Assembly: GCA_027010905.1 (NCBI GenBank)
Contig: JALVBA010000246.1
Span: 1-7,168, forward strand
Direction of reading: 5' to 3'
Origin: Marinilabiliaceae bacterium
GTDB lineage: Bacteria; Bacteroidota; Bacteroidia; Bacteroidales; Marinilabiliaceae
Length of the DNA stretch: 7,168 nucleotides
This document shows, piece by piece, positions 1 through 6,239 of the stretch. The notes below the pieces were generated by a model. It saw nothing but the letters and a program-made list of their open reading frames with translations. It had not been told where the DNA came from and ran no database searches. Every line of letters begins with the position of its first letter. Position 1 is the first letter of the stretch. The translations under genes were made by a program, and so were the position numbers.

Positions 1-336
1 AATGTATTAAGATACTAATTATCAGGGATTTAACCTAATTTTTTAACACTTTATTTTGCTGATTTTCAACATTTTATGTGTGTTTTTAACGAACTATTGA
101 TTTGAGCATATGTTTAATGAAATAATAAATTAGCCCTAGATTTAACAATAATTAATGATGTTAAAGTAGTTTAATCTGCCTTTTTGAGCAAATTGATATT
201 GATTAAAACACCTCAATTGAAAATAATATTTTTCCCTACCTGACATTAGCATGCAATATATCAATTTATTAAAGGGTTTGAAAAAAATATGTAAAAATTC
301 TTCGTAATAAAAAATGGTTATTACTATTGAAAACTG
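1..336. other. AT-rich non-coding region upstream of maeB
   Basis: I find no supportable gene here: both strands are AT-rich and broken by frequent stops, with no recognisable protein fragment and no tRNA-like fold. The only structure noticed is a loose inverted pair, aaattgata at 190-198 and tatcaattt at 259-267, which may be chance in such AT-rich DNA. The region probably holds the far upstream part of the maeB control region and the end of an intergenic space shared with a gene left of the window. Confidence 0.6.
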
Positions 337-344
337 TAAATTTG
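337..344 (+). promoter_or_regulatory. Candidate -7 promoter element of maeB
   Basis: TAAATTTG matches the Bacteroidota -7 consensus TAnnTTTG exactly. Transcription would start near 350, giving a leader of about 40 nt before the ATG at 392. No clear -33 TTG lies at the usual spacing. The element falls inside the longer open frame that begins at 314, which argues against that upstream start. The match is short, so chance cannot be excluded. Confidence 0.45.
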
Positions 345-391
345 ATGCTCTTTTTACCGACTACAATATTAATATTATAAAATATATAAAG

Positions 392-2662
392 ATGACTAAA
401 ATAACAAGACTAGATGCTTTAAAGTATCATGAAATGGGTCGACCCGGAAAGATTGAGGTTGTTCCTACAAAACCATACAGCTCTCAGCGTGATTTGTCAC
501 TGGCCTACACTCCCGGAGTTGCTGAACCTTGTAAAGAGATTGAGAATAACCCCGATGATGCGTACAAATACACTGCGAAAAATAACCTTGTAGCGGTAAT
601 GTCAAATGGTACGGCTGTACTGGGATTGGGTAATATTGGTCCACTGGCCGGTAAGCCGGTAATGGAGGGTAAAGGGTTACTCTTTAAAGTTTTTGCTGAT
701 GTTGATGTTTTCGATATTGAAGTCGATGAGAATAATGTTGACGAATTTATTAAGGTAGCAAAAGCAATTTCACCCACATTCGGAGGAATCAATCTTGAGG
801 ATATTAAGGCTCCTGAGTGCTTCGAAATAGAGACACGACTTATCAAAGAGCTGGATATCCCGGTGTTTCATGATGATCAGCATGGTACTGCAATCATCTC
901 TTCTGCAGGACTGATAAATGCACTGGAGCTGAGTGGTAAGAAAATTGAGAAGGTTAAGGTTGTTGTTAATGGCGCCGGTGCTGCTGCCATAATGTGTTCT
1001 AAACTGTATATCAGTCTGGGGGTTAAACCCGAGAATGTGATGATGCTTGACAGCAAGGGAGTACTGAGTACAAAAAGAGATGACCTGAATAAGTACAAAA
1101 AGGAGTTTGCCCGAAAGACCGACTGCGTAACACTGGCTGATGCAATTAAAGGAGCTGATATCTTTTTGGGATTGTCAAAAGCTGATGTTATGACTAAGGA
1201 GATGGTCATTAGTATGGCTAAAGACCCCATTGTTTTTGCCATGGCAAATCCTAATCCTGAAATAGCGTACGATATTGCAGTGGGGGCTCGTCCTGATATA
1301 ATTTTTGCTACAGGTCGGTCAGATTACCCTAACCAGATAAATAATGTTTTGGGTTTCCCATACATTTTTAGAGGGGCGCTTGATGTTCGTGCAACAAAGA
1401 TTAACGAGGAGATGAAAAAGGCAGCTGTTTATGCATTGGCTGCTTTGGCTAAAGAGGATGTGCCGGAAGTAGTTAATGCTGCATACAAAAGCCAGAACCT
1501 AACTTTTGGCCGTAAATATATTATTCCTACTCCTTTAGATCCCCGCCTGATAACTACTGTTGCTCCGGCTGTGGCTAAAGCAGCTATGGACACAGGTGTG
1601 GCACGTCAGCCTATTGAAGATTTTGATGCTTACAAAGTTAAGCTGATGAAAAGAATGGGCTTGTACGACAAGCTTGTTGAGGGAATACACCGCAGAGCTA
1701 AAATCAACCCTAAGCGTATAATTTTTGCTGATGCCGACCACTTTAAAGTACTTAAAGCTGCAGAAACAGTAAGGCACGAAGGAATTGCTATCCCTGTTCT
1801 TCTAGGTAAGAAATCTGCGATTGAGGCAGTTGCCAACGAGAATAGTATCAATATAGAAGGAATAACTATTATTGACCATAAACATGAGGATGAGAAAGTG
1901 CGAAGGAAAAGATTTGCAGGTATACTTCTTGAAAAAAGACAGCGTAAAGGTCTGAATATTGAGGAGGCTTGTGAGTTGATGAATAATCCTAACTACTTTG
2001 GAGTTATGATGGTTGAAGCCGGTGAAGCTGATGGTTTTATTGGAGGCTATGCTAATAAGTATGCCGATACAGTCAGGCCTGCTATGCAAATTGTAGGCTC
2101 AAAAGACACTTATGATCATATTGCCGGTATGTATATTGTTATGACCAAGAAGGGGCCATTCTTCTTTGCTGATACTACAGTAAATTACAGTCCAACATCA
2201 CGTACTCTGATTGACACTGCACTAATGACAGCTGACGTTGTACGTAACTTCAATATGACACCTGTTATCGCATTGGTATCCTACTCAAACTTCGGTTCAA
2301 CAAAAGAGGGTAGCCCACGTAAAGTAAGAGAAGCTGCTAAGTTCCTGCATGAAAATCATCCTGAATTACTTGTGGATGGTGAGATGCAGGCTAACTATGC
2401 ATTTAACACTGCACTTCGTGATGAGAAATATCCTTTCTCAAAAATAAAGGGCAAGGATGTAAATACTGTTATCTTCCCTAACCTGAGCTCGGGTAATATT
2501 GCTTATAAAATGATGAACGAGCTTGGTGGTGCAGAGATAATAGGGCCTATTGTTATGGGTATCAAGAAACCTATTAATGTGTTGCAGATGAACTGTTCAA
2601 TAAGAGAGATTGTTGATATAACAGCTGTTACGGTTATCGATGCTCAGGATATATCAAAATAG
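392..2662 (+). CDS. maeB: Malic enzyme with C-terminal phosphotransacetylase-like domain (MaeB type)
   Basis: Oxidative decarboxylation of malate to pyruvate and CO2 with reduction of NAD(P), in the cytosol; NADP is usual for this family. The 756-residue product has the typical fused architecture. The N-terminal malic domain covers about 1-155, with tyrosine 39 in SLAYTPGVA, lysine 94 in MEGKG and metal ligands E136/D137 and D161/D162 (HDDQHGT). The nucleotide-binding domain covers about 160-400, with GAGAAA at 194-199 and asparagines 286 and 318. The PTA/PTB domain covers about 430-756, including GEADGFIGGY and NTVIFPNLSSGNIAYK. In studied MaeB proteins the PTA part is regulatory (acetyl-CoA sensing) rather than catalytic. 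I chose the ATG at 392 over the in-frame ATG at 314. Known relatives begin just before the KYHEMGRPGKIEVVPTKPYS block, the extra 26 residues look unlike any family sequence, and a promoter element lies inside them. A strong hairpin follows the stop. The gene appears monocistronic. Confidence 0.95.
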   Translation: MTKITRLDALKYHEMGRPGKIEVVPTKPYSSQRDLSLAYTPGVAEPCKEIENNPDDAYKYTAKNNLVAVMSNGTAVLGLGNIGPLAGKPVMEGKGLLFKVFADVDVFDIEVDENNVDEFIKVAKAISPTFGGINLEDIKAPECFEIETRLIKELDIPVFHDDQHGTAIISSAGLINALELSGKKIEKVKVVVNGAGAAAIMCSKLYISLGVKPENVMMLDSKGVLSTKRDDLNKYKKEFARKTDCVTLADAIKGADIFLGLSKADVMTKEMVISMAKDPIVFAMANPNPEIAYDIAVGARPDIIFATGRSDYPNQINNVLGFPYIFRGALDVRATKINEEMKKAAVYALAALAKEDVPEVVNAAYKSQNLTFGRKYIIPTPLDPRLITTVAPAVAKAAMDTGVARQPIEDFDAYKVKLMKRMGLYDKLVEGIHRRAKINPKRIIFADADHFKVLKAAETVRHEGIAIPVLLGKKSAIEAVANENSINIEGITIIDHKHEDEKVRRKRFAGILLEKRQRKGLNIEEACELMNNPNYFGVMMVEAGEADGFIGGYANKYADTVRPAMQIVGSKDTYDHIAGMYIVMTKKGPFFFADTTVNYSPTSRTLIDTALMTADVVRNFNMTPVIALVSYSNFGSTKEGSPRKVREAAKFLHENHPELLVDGEMQANYAFNTALRDEKYPFSKIKGKDVNTVIFPNLSSGNIAYKMMNELGGAEIIGPIVMGIKKPINVLQMNCSIREIVDITAVTVIDAQDISK

Positions 2663-2682
2663 TGAAATACTTAATTAGTATC

Positions 2683-2721
2683 AATAAAAGGGAAATCCAT
2701 GATTTGGATTTCCCTTTTATT
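2683..2721. terminator. Bidirectional intrinsic terminator after maeB
   Basis: A perfect 17-bp inverted repeat (2683-2699 with 2705-2721) encloses a 5-nt loop, tgatt. The stem has a GGGAAATCC core and A/T-rich outer ends, so both strands end the stem in TTTTATT. It starts 20 nt after the maeB stop, so it most likely terminates maeB. It could equally stop transcription arriving on the minus strand from the chimeric frame at 3149. Confidence 0.85.
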
Positions 2722-2915
2722 CGATTAATAAAGTCAGTGTTTATCGTGTATGGGGGAGTTGCCATACTTCTCTCTTCCGATTCCCAATAAATTGGGATAC
2801 GAATATGATTAAAGCCAAGATCGGATAGCATTTTTGAATATTCAGGCTCCCAAATAGAACTCCATGCACCTTCGTATGGTGCCTCCATCATATTGCCAAA
2901 ATTGATTCCCCTGCC
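2718..2915 (-). pseudogene. Internal fragment of a GH5-type glycoside hydrolase
   Basis: About 66 codons match the start of the catalytic barrel of GH5 cellulase-like enzymes. They include the RGINFGNMMEAP strand-1 motif, an EYSKMLSDLGFNHIRIPIYW segment carrying the conserved arginine, and PPYTINTDFINRI, which in relatives continues into a helix and the rest of the barrel. The secretion signal, the acid/base and nucleophile glutamates and most of the barrel are missing. It is cut on both sides: by the transposase remnant at about 2915 and by the terminator stem at about 2720. No other GH5 piece is present in the window. Family assignment rests on motif recognition only; a related clan GH-A family is possible. 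Confidence 0.7.
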
Positions 2916-3149
2916 CAAATGAGCCAGTTTATGGGCATTAGCAAACAAACCTATTATCGTCTCGCGTATGGAATGATAACCCTCAAATGCCACAAATAAC
3001 ATAACTATCAAATGATTATAGGTTGTAAACCGCTTTACATACCTCTCTGTTCCGTGTTGCTTACCTATTCGACGTATTTCATTATTGTCAATTAACTTTA
3101 ATATCCGATTAAATATTGGCTGTCCGCTAAAATTTGTACTTTTACCCAT
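2913..3149 (-). mobile_element. IS4-family insertion sequence remnant (5' end of transposase)
   Basis: The first 79 codons of a transposase that is normally close to 400 residues. The DUF4372-type N-terminus is well preserved: GKSTNFSGQPIF, then RYVKRFTTYNHLIVMLF, then HSIRET and LANAHKLAHLG-like text (here FANAHKLAHLG). Similarity stops after the HLG motif at about 2913, where family members continue toward the catalytic core. The element therefore keeps its left end and promoter but lost its right about four-fifths, including all catalytic residues. I could not define the terminal inverted repeat or a target duplication; the left end would lie somewhere in about 3182-3250. Confidence 0.75.
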
Positions 3150-3173
3150 GTCTAACTTTTTTGTGTGGTAACT

Positions 3174-3205
3174 CAAAAGTAGACTCTCCGGGTTAGATTC
3201 TCAAA
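3174..3205 (-). promoter_or_regulatory. Bacteroidota-type promoter of the IS4 remnant
   Basis: Read on the minus strand, TTTG at 3205-3202 is followed after 20 nt by TACTTTTG at 3181-3174. This fits TTG, 17-23 nt, TAnnTTTG, and is the only promoter in the window with both elements recognisable. It lies 24 nt upstream of the chimeric ATG at 3149 and probably was the transposase promoter. Confidence 0.5.
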
Positions 3206-3210
3206 TTTGA

Positions 3211-3228
3211 TCCGGATTTTTTACCGGA
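3211..3228. repeat. Short inverted repeat between the IS remnant and ftcD
   Basis: TCCGG at 3211-3215 pairs with CCGGA at 3224-3228 around an 8-nt A/T loop. It could be a weak hairpin or part of an IS end. Only 5 bp are paired, so its meaning is unclear. Confidence 0.25.
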
Positions 3229-3242
3229 CAACAATGTAGTTT

Positions 3243-3262
3243 TATGATTGATATAAATCATA
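3243..3262. promoter_or_regulatory. Candidate operator upstream of ftcD
   Basis: TATGATT (3243-3249) and AATCATA (3256-3262) form a perfect 7-bp inverted repeat separated by gatata. It lies about 22 nt upstream of the ftcD -7 element, where a dimeric regulator could bind. No regulator is identifiable from this window, and AT-rich DNA yields such repeats by chance. Confidence 0.25.
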
Positions 3263-3284
3263 TTAATTCAATTTTTATAATCAG

Positions 3285-3292
3285 TAACTTTG
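3285..3292 (+). promoter_or_regulatory. Candidate -7 promoter element of ftcD
   Basis: TAACTTTG matches TAnnTTTG exactly and lies 28 nt before the ftcD ATG, implying a leader of about 20 nt. No good -33 TTG is seen at the normal spacing, so the promoter may be weak or activator-dependent. Confidence 0.5.
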
Positions 3293-3320
3293 GATGCTAG
3301 TTTTGACTTAAATATAAAAA

Positions 3321-4406
3321 ATGAGTATGGAAAAATTAATTGAATGCGTACCCAATTTTAGTGAGGGGCGCGATATGAATATCATTAAACAGATTACAAA
3401 CGAGATTGAGAGTGTTGATGGGGTTAAACTACTTGATGTAAATCCTGGAAAGGCAACAAACCGTACAGTAGTAACATTTGTAGGAATGCCTGATGAAGTT
3501 GTAGAAGCAGCATTTCTAGCTGTTAAAAAGGCCAAAGAGCTAATTGATATGCGTAAGCAGAAAGGTACACACCCACGTATGGGTGCAACCGATGTGTGTC
3601 CTTTGGTGCCGGTATCAAATATTACAATGGAGGAGACGGTTGAGTTTGCTCATAAACTGGCAAAAAAGATAGGCGATGAGTTGAGGGTTCCGGTTTACTG
3701 TTACGAGTTTGCTGCACATGAGGAGAAACGTCGCAATTTGGCTACCTGCCGTGCAGGTGAGTATGAGGCTGTTTCAAAACGGATTGCTACCGCTGAATGG
3801 AAACCTGACTTTGGCCCTGCTAAATGGACTGAAGAGGTTGCAAAATCAGGATTGACAGCAGTGGGGGCACGTAACTTCTTGATAGCTTATAATGTAAATC
3901 TCAATACAACCTCTACACGACGTGCCAATGCCGTAGCTTTCGATATACGTGAGCGAGGTCGTTCAAAGCGTGAAGGTAATCCAGTTACGGGAAAGATTGT
4001 AAAAGATGCTAATGGAAAGCCGGTAATGATTCCTGGATTGTTGAAATCGGTGAAGGCTATAGGATGGTATATCGAAGAGTTTGGTGTAGCACAGATTTCA
4101 ATGAACCTGACAGATATTACTGTTACATCACTTCATGAAGCGTACGATACTGTTTTCGAGAGATGTAATGCTCGCGGGATAAGGGTGACTGGTTCGGAGT
4201 TGGTTGGGATGGTTCCTCTGAAGGCAATGCTTGATGCAGGGAAATATTTTCTTGAAAAGCAGAGTCGTTCAACAGGGATTCCTGAAAGGGAGATTATTAA
4301 GATAGCTGTTAAGTCACTTGGTTTGGACAATCTCTACAAGTTCGACCCCGACAAAAAGATAATTGAGTACCTACTGAAAAAAGCCACGAACGTATCCAAA
4401 GCTTAA
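3321..4406 (+). CDS. ftcD: Glutamate formimidoyltransferase (stand-alone FtcD N-terminal half)
   Basis: Transfers the formimino group of N-formimino-L-glutamate to tetrahydrofolate, giving 5-formimino-THF and glutamate, the last step of one histidine degradation route; cytosolic. The 361-residue product contains the family opening ECVPNFSEGRD at 8-18 and the KGTHPRMGATDVCPL block at 81-95. H84 in that block corresponds to the catalytic histidine of the mammalian enzyme. A second half-domain runs from about 175 (GLTAVGARNFLIAYN). Residues about 219-238 look like an extra loop relative to the mammalian enzyme. The C-terminus ends at the FDPDKKIIEYL segment, which in bifunctional FTCD leads into the cyclodeaminase domain; that domain is absent. 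ATG 3321 is chosen because it follows the promoter closely; ATG 3327 is a possible alternative. No hut genes are adjacent, and the gene converges on pckA 45 bp away. Confidence 0.93.
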   Translation: MSMEKLIECVPNFSEGRDMNIIKQITNEIESVDGVKLLDVNPGKATNRTVVTFVGMPDEVVEAAFLAVKKAKELIDMRKQKGTHPRMGATDVCPLVPVSNITMEETVEFAHKLAKKIGDELRVPVYCYEFAAHEEKRRNLATCRAGEYEAVSKRIATAEWKPDFGPAKWTEEVAKSGLTAVGARNFLIAYNVNLNTTSTRRANAVAFDIRERGRSKREGNPVTGKIVKDANGKPVMIPGLLKSVKAIGWYIEEFGVAQISMNLTDITVTSLHEAYDTVFERCNARGIRVTGSELVGMVPLKAMLDAGKYFLEKQSRSTGIPEREIIKIAVKSLGLDNLYKFDPDKKIIEYLLKKATNVSKA

Positions 4407-4424
4407 TTGGAACATTCGTGGCTT
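4377..4424 (-). terminator. Intrinsic terminator of pckA, overlapping the 3' end of ftcD
   Basis: A 10-bp stem (4381-4390 with 4415-4424, AAGCCACGAA against TTCGTGGCTT) is extended inward by two pairs and then by TCCAA/TTGGA (4395-4399 with 4407-4411), with one mismatch and one bulge. On the minus strand it ends in six T (complement of 4377-4382), the form of a rho-independent terminator, 28 nt downstream of the pckA stop. On the plus strand no T run follows, so it is a poorer terminator for ftcD. The left arm encodes the last codons of ftcD. Confidence 0.8.
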
Positions 4425-4451
4425 GGAATTCTTAGTTAACTACTTAACTAA

Positions 4452-6056
4452 CTAAAGTTGCGGTCCGGCAGCAACAAGACTTTTACCCTCGTCGTTATCG
4501 GTATATTTCACAAAGTTATTGATAAATCTGGGAGCGAGATCCTGAGCTTTCTCTTCCCACTCTTTTGGATCTGCGTAAGTATCGCGCGGATCAAGAATTC
4601 CGGTGTCAACACCTGTAAGTGACGTAGGAATTTCCAGATTAAATATTGGAAGCTGTTTTGTTTCAGCTTTTTCTATTGAACCATCAAGGATTGCATCAAT
4701 AATTCCACGGGTATCCTGAATAGAGATTCGTTTACCTGTACCATTCCATCCGGTATTTACAAGGTAAGCTTCAGCACCATGCTCTTCCATCTTTCTAACC
4801 AGTTCTTCGCCATATTTTGTAGGGTGAAGTGAAAGGAATGCCTCTCCAAAGCAAGCTGAGAAAGTAGGTTGAGGAGTTGTTACACCTCGTTCTGTTCCTG
4901 CCAATTTAGCTGTAAATCCTGAAAGGAAGTGGTATTTTGTTTGTTCCTTTGTAAGTTTAGATACCGGAGGAAGTACTCCAAAAGCATCGGCACTAAGGAA
5001 GATAACCTTATTGGCATGACCACCTTTTGATACCGGCTTAACAATGTTATTTATGTGGTAGATAGGGTAGGAGACTCTTGTGTTCTGAGTTACCGATCCA
5101 TCGGTAAAGTCAATCTTGCCATTCTCGTCAACTGTAACATTCTCTAACAGCGCATCACGCTTAATAGCACCGTAGATATCAGGCTCAGCTTTTTTATCCA
5201 AATTGATAGTTTTTGCGTAGCATCCACCTTCAAAATTGAATACTCCATCGTCATCCCAGCCATGCTCATCGTCACCAATTAATTGACGTTTAGGATCTGT
5301 GGAGAGTGTAGTTTTACCTGTTCCCGAAAGACCAAAGAAAATAGCAACATCACCATTTTTTCCCATGTTGGCAGAGCAGTGCATTGCAGCAATGTTCTGG
5401 AGTGGTAGGTAGTAGTTCATCATAGCGAACATACCCTTTTTCATTTCGCCACCATACCATGATCCACCAATAACCTGCATCTTCTCAGTAAGATTAAATA
5501 CTGTGTAAACATCAGAGTGCATTCCGTGCTCTTTCCACTTGTTATTTACAGTTTTTGATGCGTTCAATACAACAAAGTCAGGCTCTCCAAAATTTGCAAG
5601 CTCTTCGTCAGAAGGACGAACAAACATATTTTTTACAAAATGTGCCTGCCATGCTACCTCCATTATAAAGCGCACCTTTAGGCGTGTGTCTTCGTTTGCA
5701 CCTGCAAATCCATCAATCACGTAAAGCTTCTTACCCGACAGCTGTTTTGCTGAAGTCTCTTTCAGGTCTTTCCAAACTTCTGGTGAAAGAGGCTTGTTAT
5801 CATTTGGCGATCTTTCGGTGGTCCACCAAATAGTATCCTTGGTTACAGAATCTTTAACAATATACTTGTCTTTTGGCGAGCGACCTGTAAATATGCCTGT
5901 CATTACATTAACAGCATCAAGTTCTGTTAATTGTCCTTTTTCAAAACCTTCCAATTTAGGTTTCGTCTCCTCTGTGAAAAGTGTCTCGTATGAAGGATTA
6001 CGAAGAATCTCTTTTACATTAGTAATTCCGTACTTTGTTAAATCTAAATTTCCCAT
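4452..6056 (-). CDS. pckA: Phosphoenolpyruvate carboxykinase (ATP)
   Basis: Interconverts oxaloacetate + ATP and PEP + CO2 + ADP in the cytosol. It works in gluconeogenesis, or, in many fermentative Bacteroidota, in the carboxylating direction toward succinate. The 534-residue length is normal for the ATP-dependent family. Key elements are present: FTGRSPKDKYIV with R59, YGGEMKKG with K206/K207, MHCSAN with H226, the P-loop GLSGTGKTTLS (242-252; K248, T249), the metal-binding IGDDEHGWDDDGVFNFEGG block (D262, D263), and TRVSYPI with R327. The sequence is close to the E. coli enzyme through the P-loop region. The ATG at 6056 gives the expected N-terminus. The leader is AT-rich with no Shine-Dalgarno motif. 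It is transcribed away from xerD on the same strand, with 183 bp between and its own promoter candidate, so probably monocistronic. Confidence 0.97.
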   Translation of the reverse strand: MGNLDLTKYGITNVKEILRNPSYETLFTEETKPKLEGFEKGQLTELDAVNVMTGIFTGRSPKDKYIVKDSVTKDTIWWTTERSPNDNKPLSPEVWKDLKETSAKQLSGKKLYVIDGFAGANEDTRLKVRFIMEVAWQAHFVKNMFVRPSDEELANFGEPDFVVLNASKTVNNKWKEHGMHSDVYTVFNLTEKMQVIGGSWYGGEMKKGMFAMMNYYLPLQNIAAMHCSANMGKNGDVAIFFGLSGTGKTTLSTDPKRQLIGDDEHGWDDDGVFNFEGGCYAKTINLDKKAEPDIYGAIKRDALLENVTVDENGKIDFTDGSVTQNTRVSYPIYHINNIVKPVSKGGHANKVIFLSADAFGVLPPVSKLTKEQTKYHFLSGFTAKLAGTERGVTTPQPTFSACFGEAFLSLHPTKYGEELVRKMEEHGAEAYLVNTGWNGTGKRISIQDTRGIIDAILDGSIEKAETKQLPIFNLEIPTSLTGVDTGILDPRDTYADPKEWEEKAQDLAPRFINNFVKYTDNDEGKSLVAAGPQL

Positions 6057-6097
6057 GTTGTTCTGTTTTATATATTAATTAATTTTAACTGCCTGTG

Positions 6098-6105
6098 CAA
6101 AAATA
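6098..6105 (-). promoter_or_regulatory. Candidate -7 promoter element of pckA
   Basis: On the minus strand, TATTTTTG (6105-6098) matches TAnnTTTG and sits 41 nt before the pckA ATG, implying a leader of about 35 nt. No TTG occurs at the -33 position, which is consistent with an activated promoter or a weak match. Confidence 0.45.
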
Positions 6106-6137
6106 GAAAAGTTTATTAGGGATAATAATCGCTATTG

Positions 6138-6151
6138 AATATTTAAATATT
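6138..6151. promoter_or_regulatory. 14-bp palindrome upstream of the pckA promoter
   Basis: AATATTTAAATATT (6138-6151) is a perfect palindrome about 33 nt upstream of the pckA -7 element, a place where an activator or repressor could bind. It contains only A and T, so chance occurrence is quite likely. Confidence 0.2.
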
Positions 6152-6194
6152 ATTAACTTATCCAGAGTGTTGCATAGTTGAATAATTGTAATTA

Positions 6195-6226
6195 ATCCGG
6201 AGTTATAGATACTTTAAATTCCGGAT
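6195..6226. repeat. Inverted repeat just after xerD
   Basis: ATCCGGA (6195-6201) and TCCGGAT (6220-6226) form a perfect 7-bp inverted repeat around an 18-nt A/T-rich loop, beginning 13 nt after the xerD stop. It may be a weak 3' hairpin of the xerD transcript or a protein-binding site. No T run follows on the minus strand, so it is not a standard intrinsic terminator. Confidence 0.35.
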
Positions 6227-6239
6227 AGGTTATGATAAT

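Larger units (their letters stand above)
2634..3149 (-). pseudogene. In-frame chimera: IS4 transposase N-terminus joined to GH5 glycosidase fragment
   Basis: An uninterrupted 171-codon frame from the ATG at 3149 made of three unrelated pieces. Codons 1-79 resemble the N-terminus of IS4-family transposases with a DUF4372 domain (MGKSTNFSGQPIF, RYVKRF, ANAHKLAHLG). Codons about 79-144 resemble the N-terminal part of a GH5 cellulase-type hydrolase (RGINFGNMMEAP, FNHIRIPI, PPYTINTDF). Codons 145-171 translate the maeB terminator and antisense maeB, and have no family character. The frame can be extended upstream to a TTG at 3176, but that would overlap the -7 promoter element, so the ATG is preferred. 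All DDE residues of the transposase and both catalytic glutamates of GH5 are absent, so neither activity is expected. The simplest reading is a deletion or insertion scar. The lack of stops across the junction suggests it is recent, or could be retained for an unknown reason. Confidence 0.75.

Noticed and set aside
190..267. aaattgata/tatcaattt pair as a regulatory stem upstream of maeB
   Set aside because: The arms are 60 nt apart and nearly all A/T, so chance is the better explanation; no riboswitch-like conserved core is visible.
877..1242. Long minus-strand open frame opposite maeB
   Set aside because: It is antisense to a conserved part of maeB, has no recognisable domain, and its composition is what the reverse complement of that gene would give.
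2683..2721. The 17-bp inverted repeat as an IS end or attachment site
   Set aside because: Its position right after the maeB stop, short loop and T-rich flanks fit an intrinsic terminator better, and no second copy is seen in the window.
2782..2797. TCCCAAT-aa-ATTGGGA inverted repeat
   Set aside because: It falls inside the GH5-like coding fragment (RIPIYWE codons) and is explained by codon content; nothing supports a regulatory role.
5794..6078. Plus-strand open frame opposite the start of pckA
   Set aside because: It lies within the highly conserved pckA N-terminal region, shows no family motif, and has no promoter-like sequence of its own.
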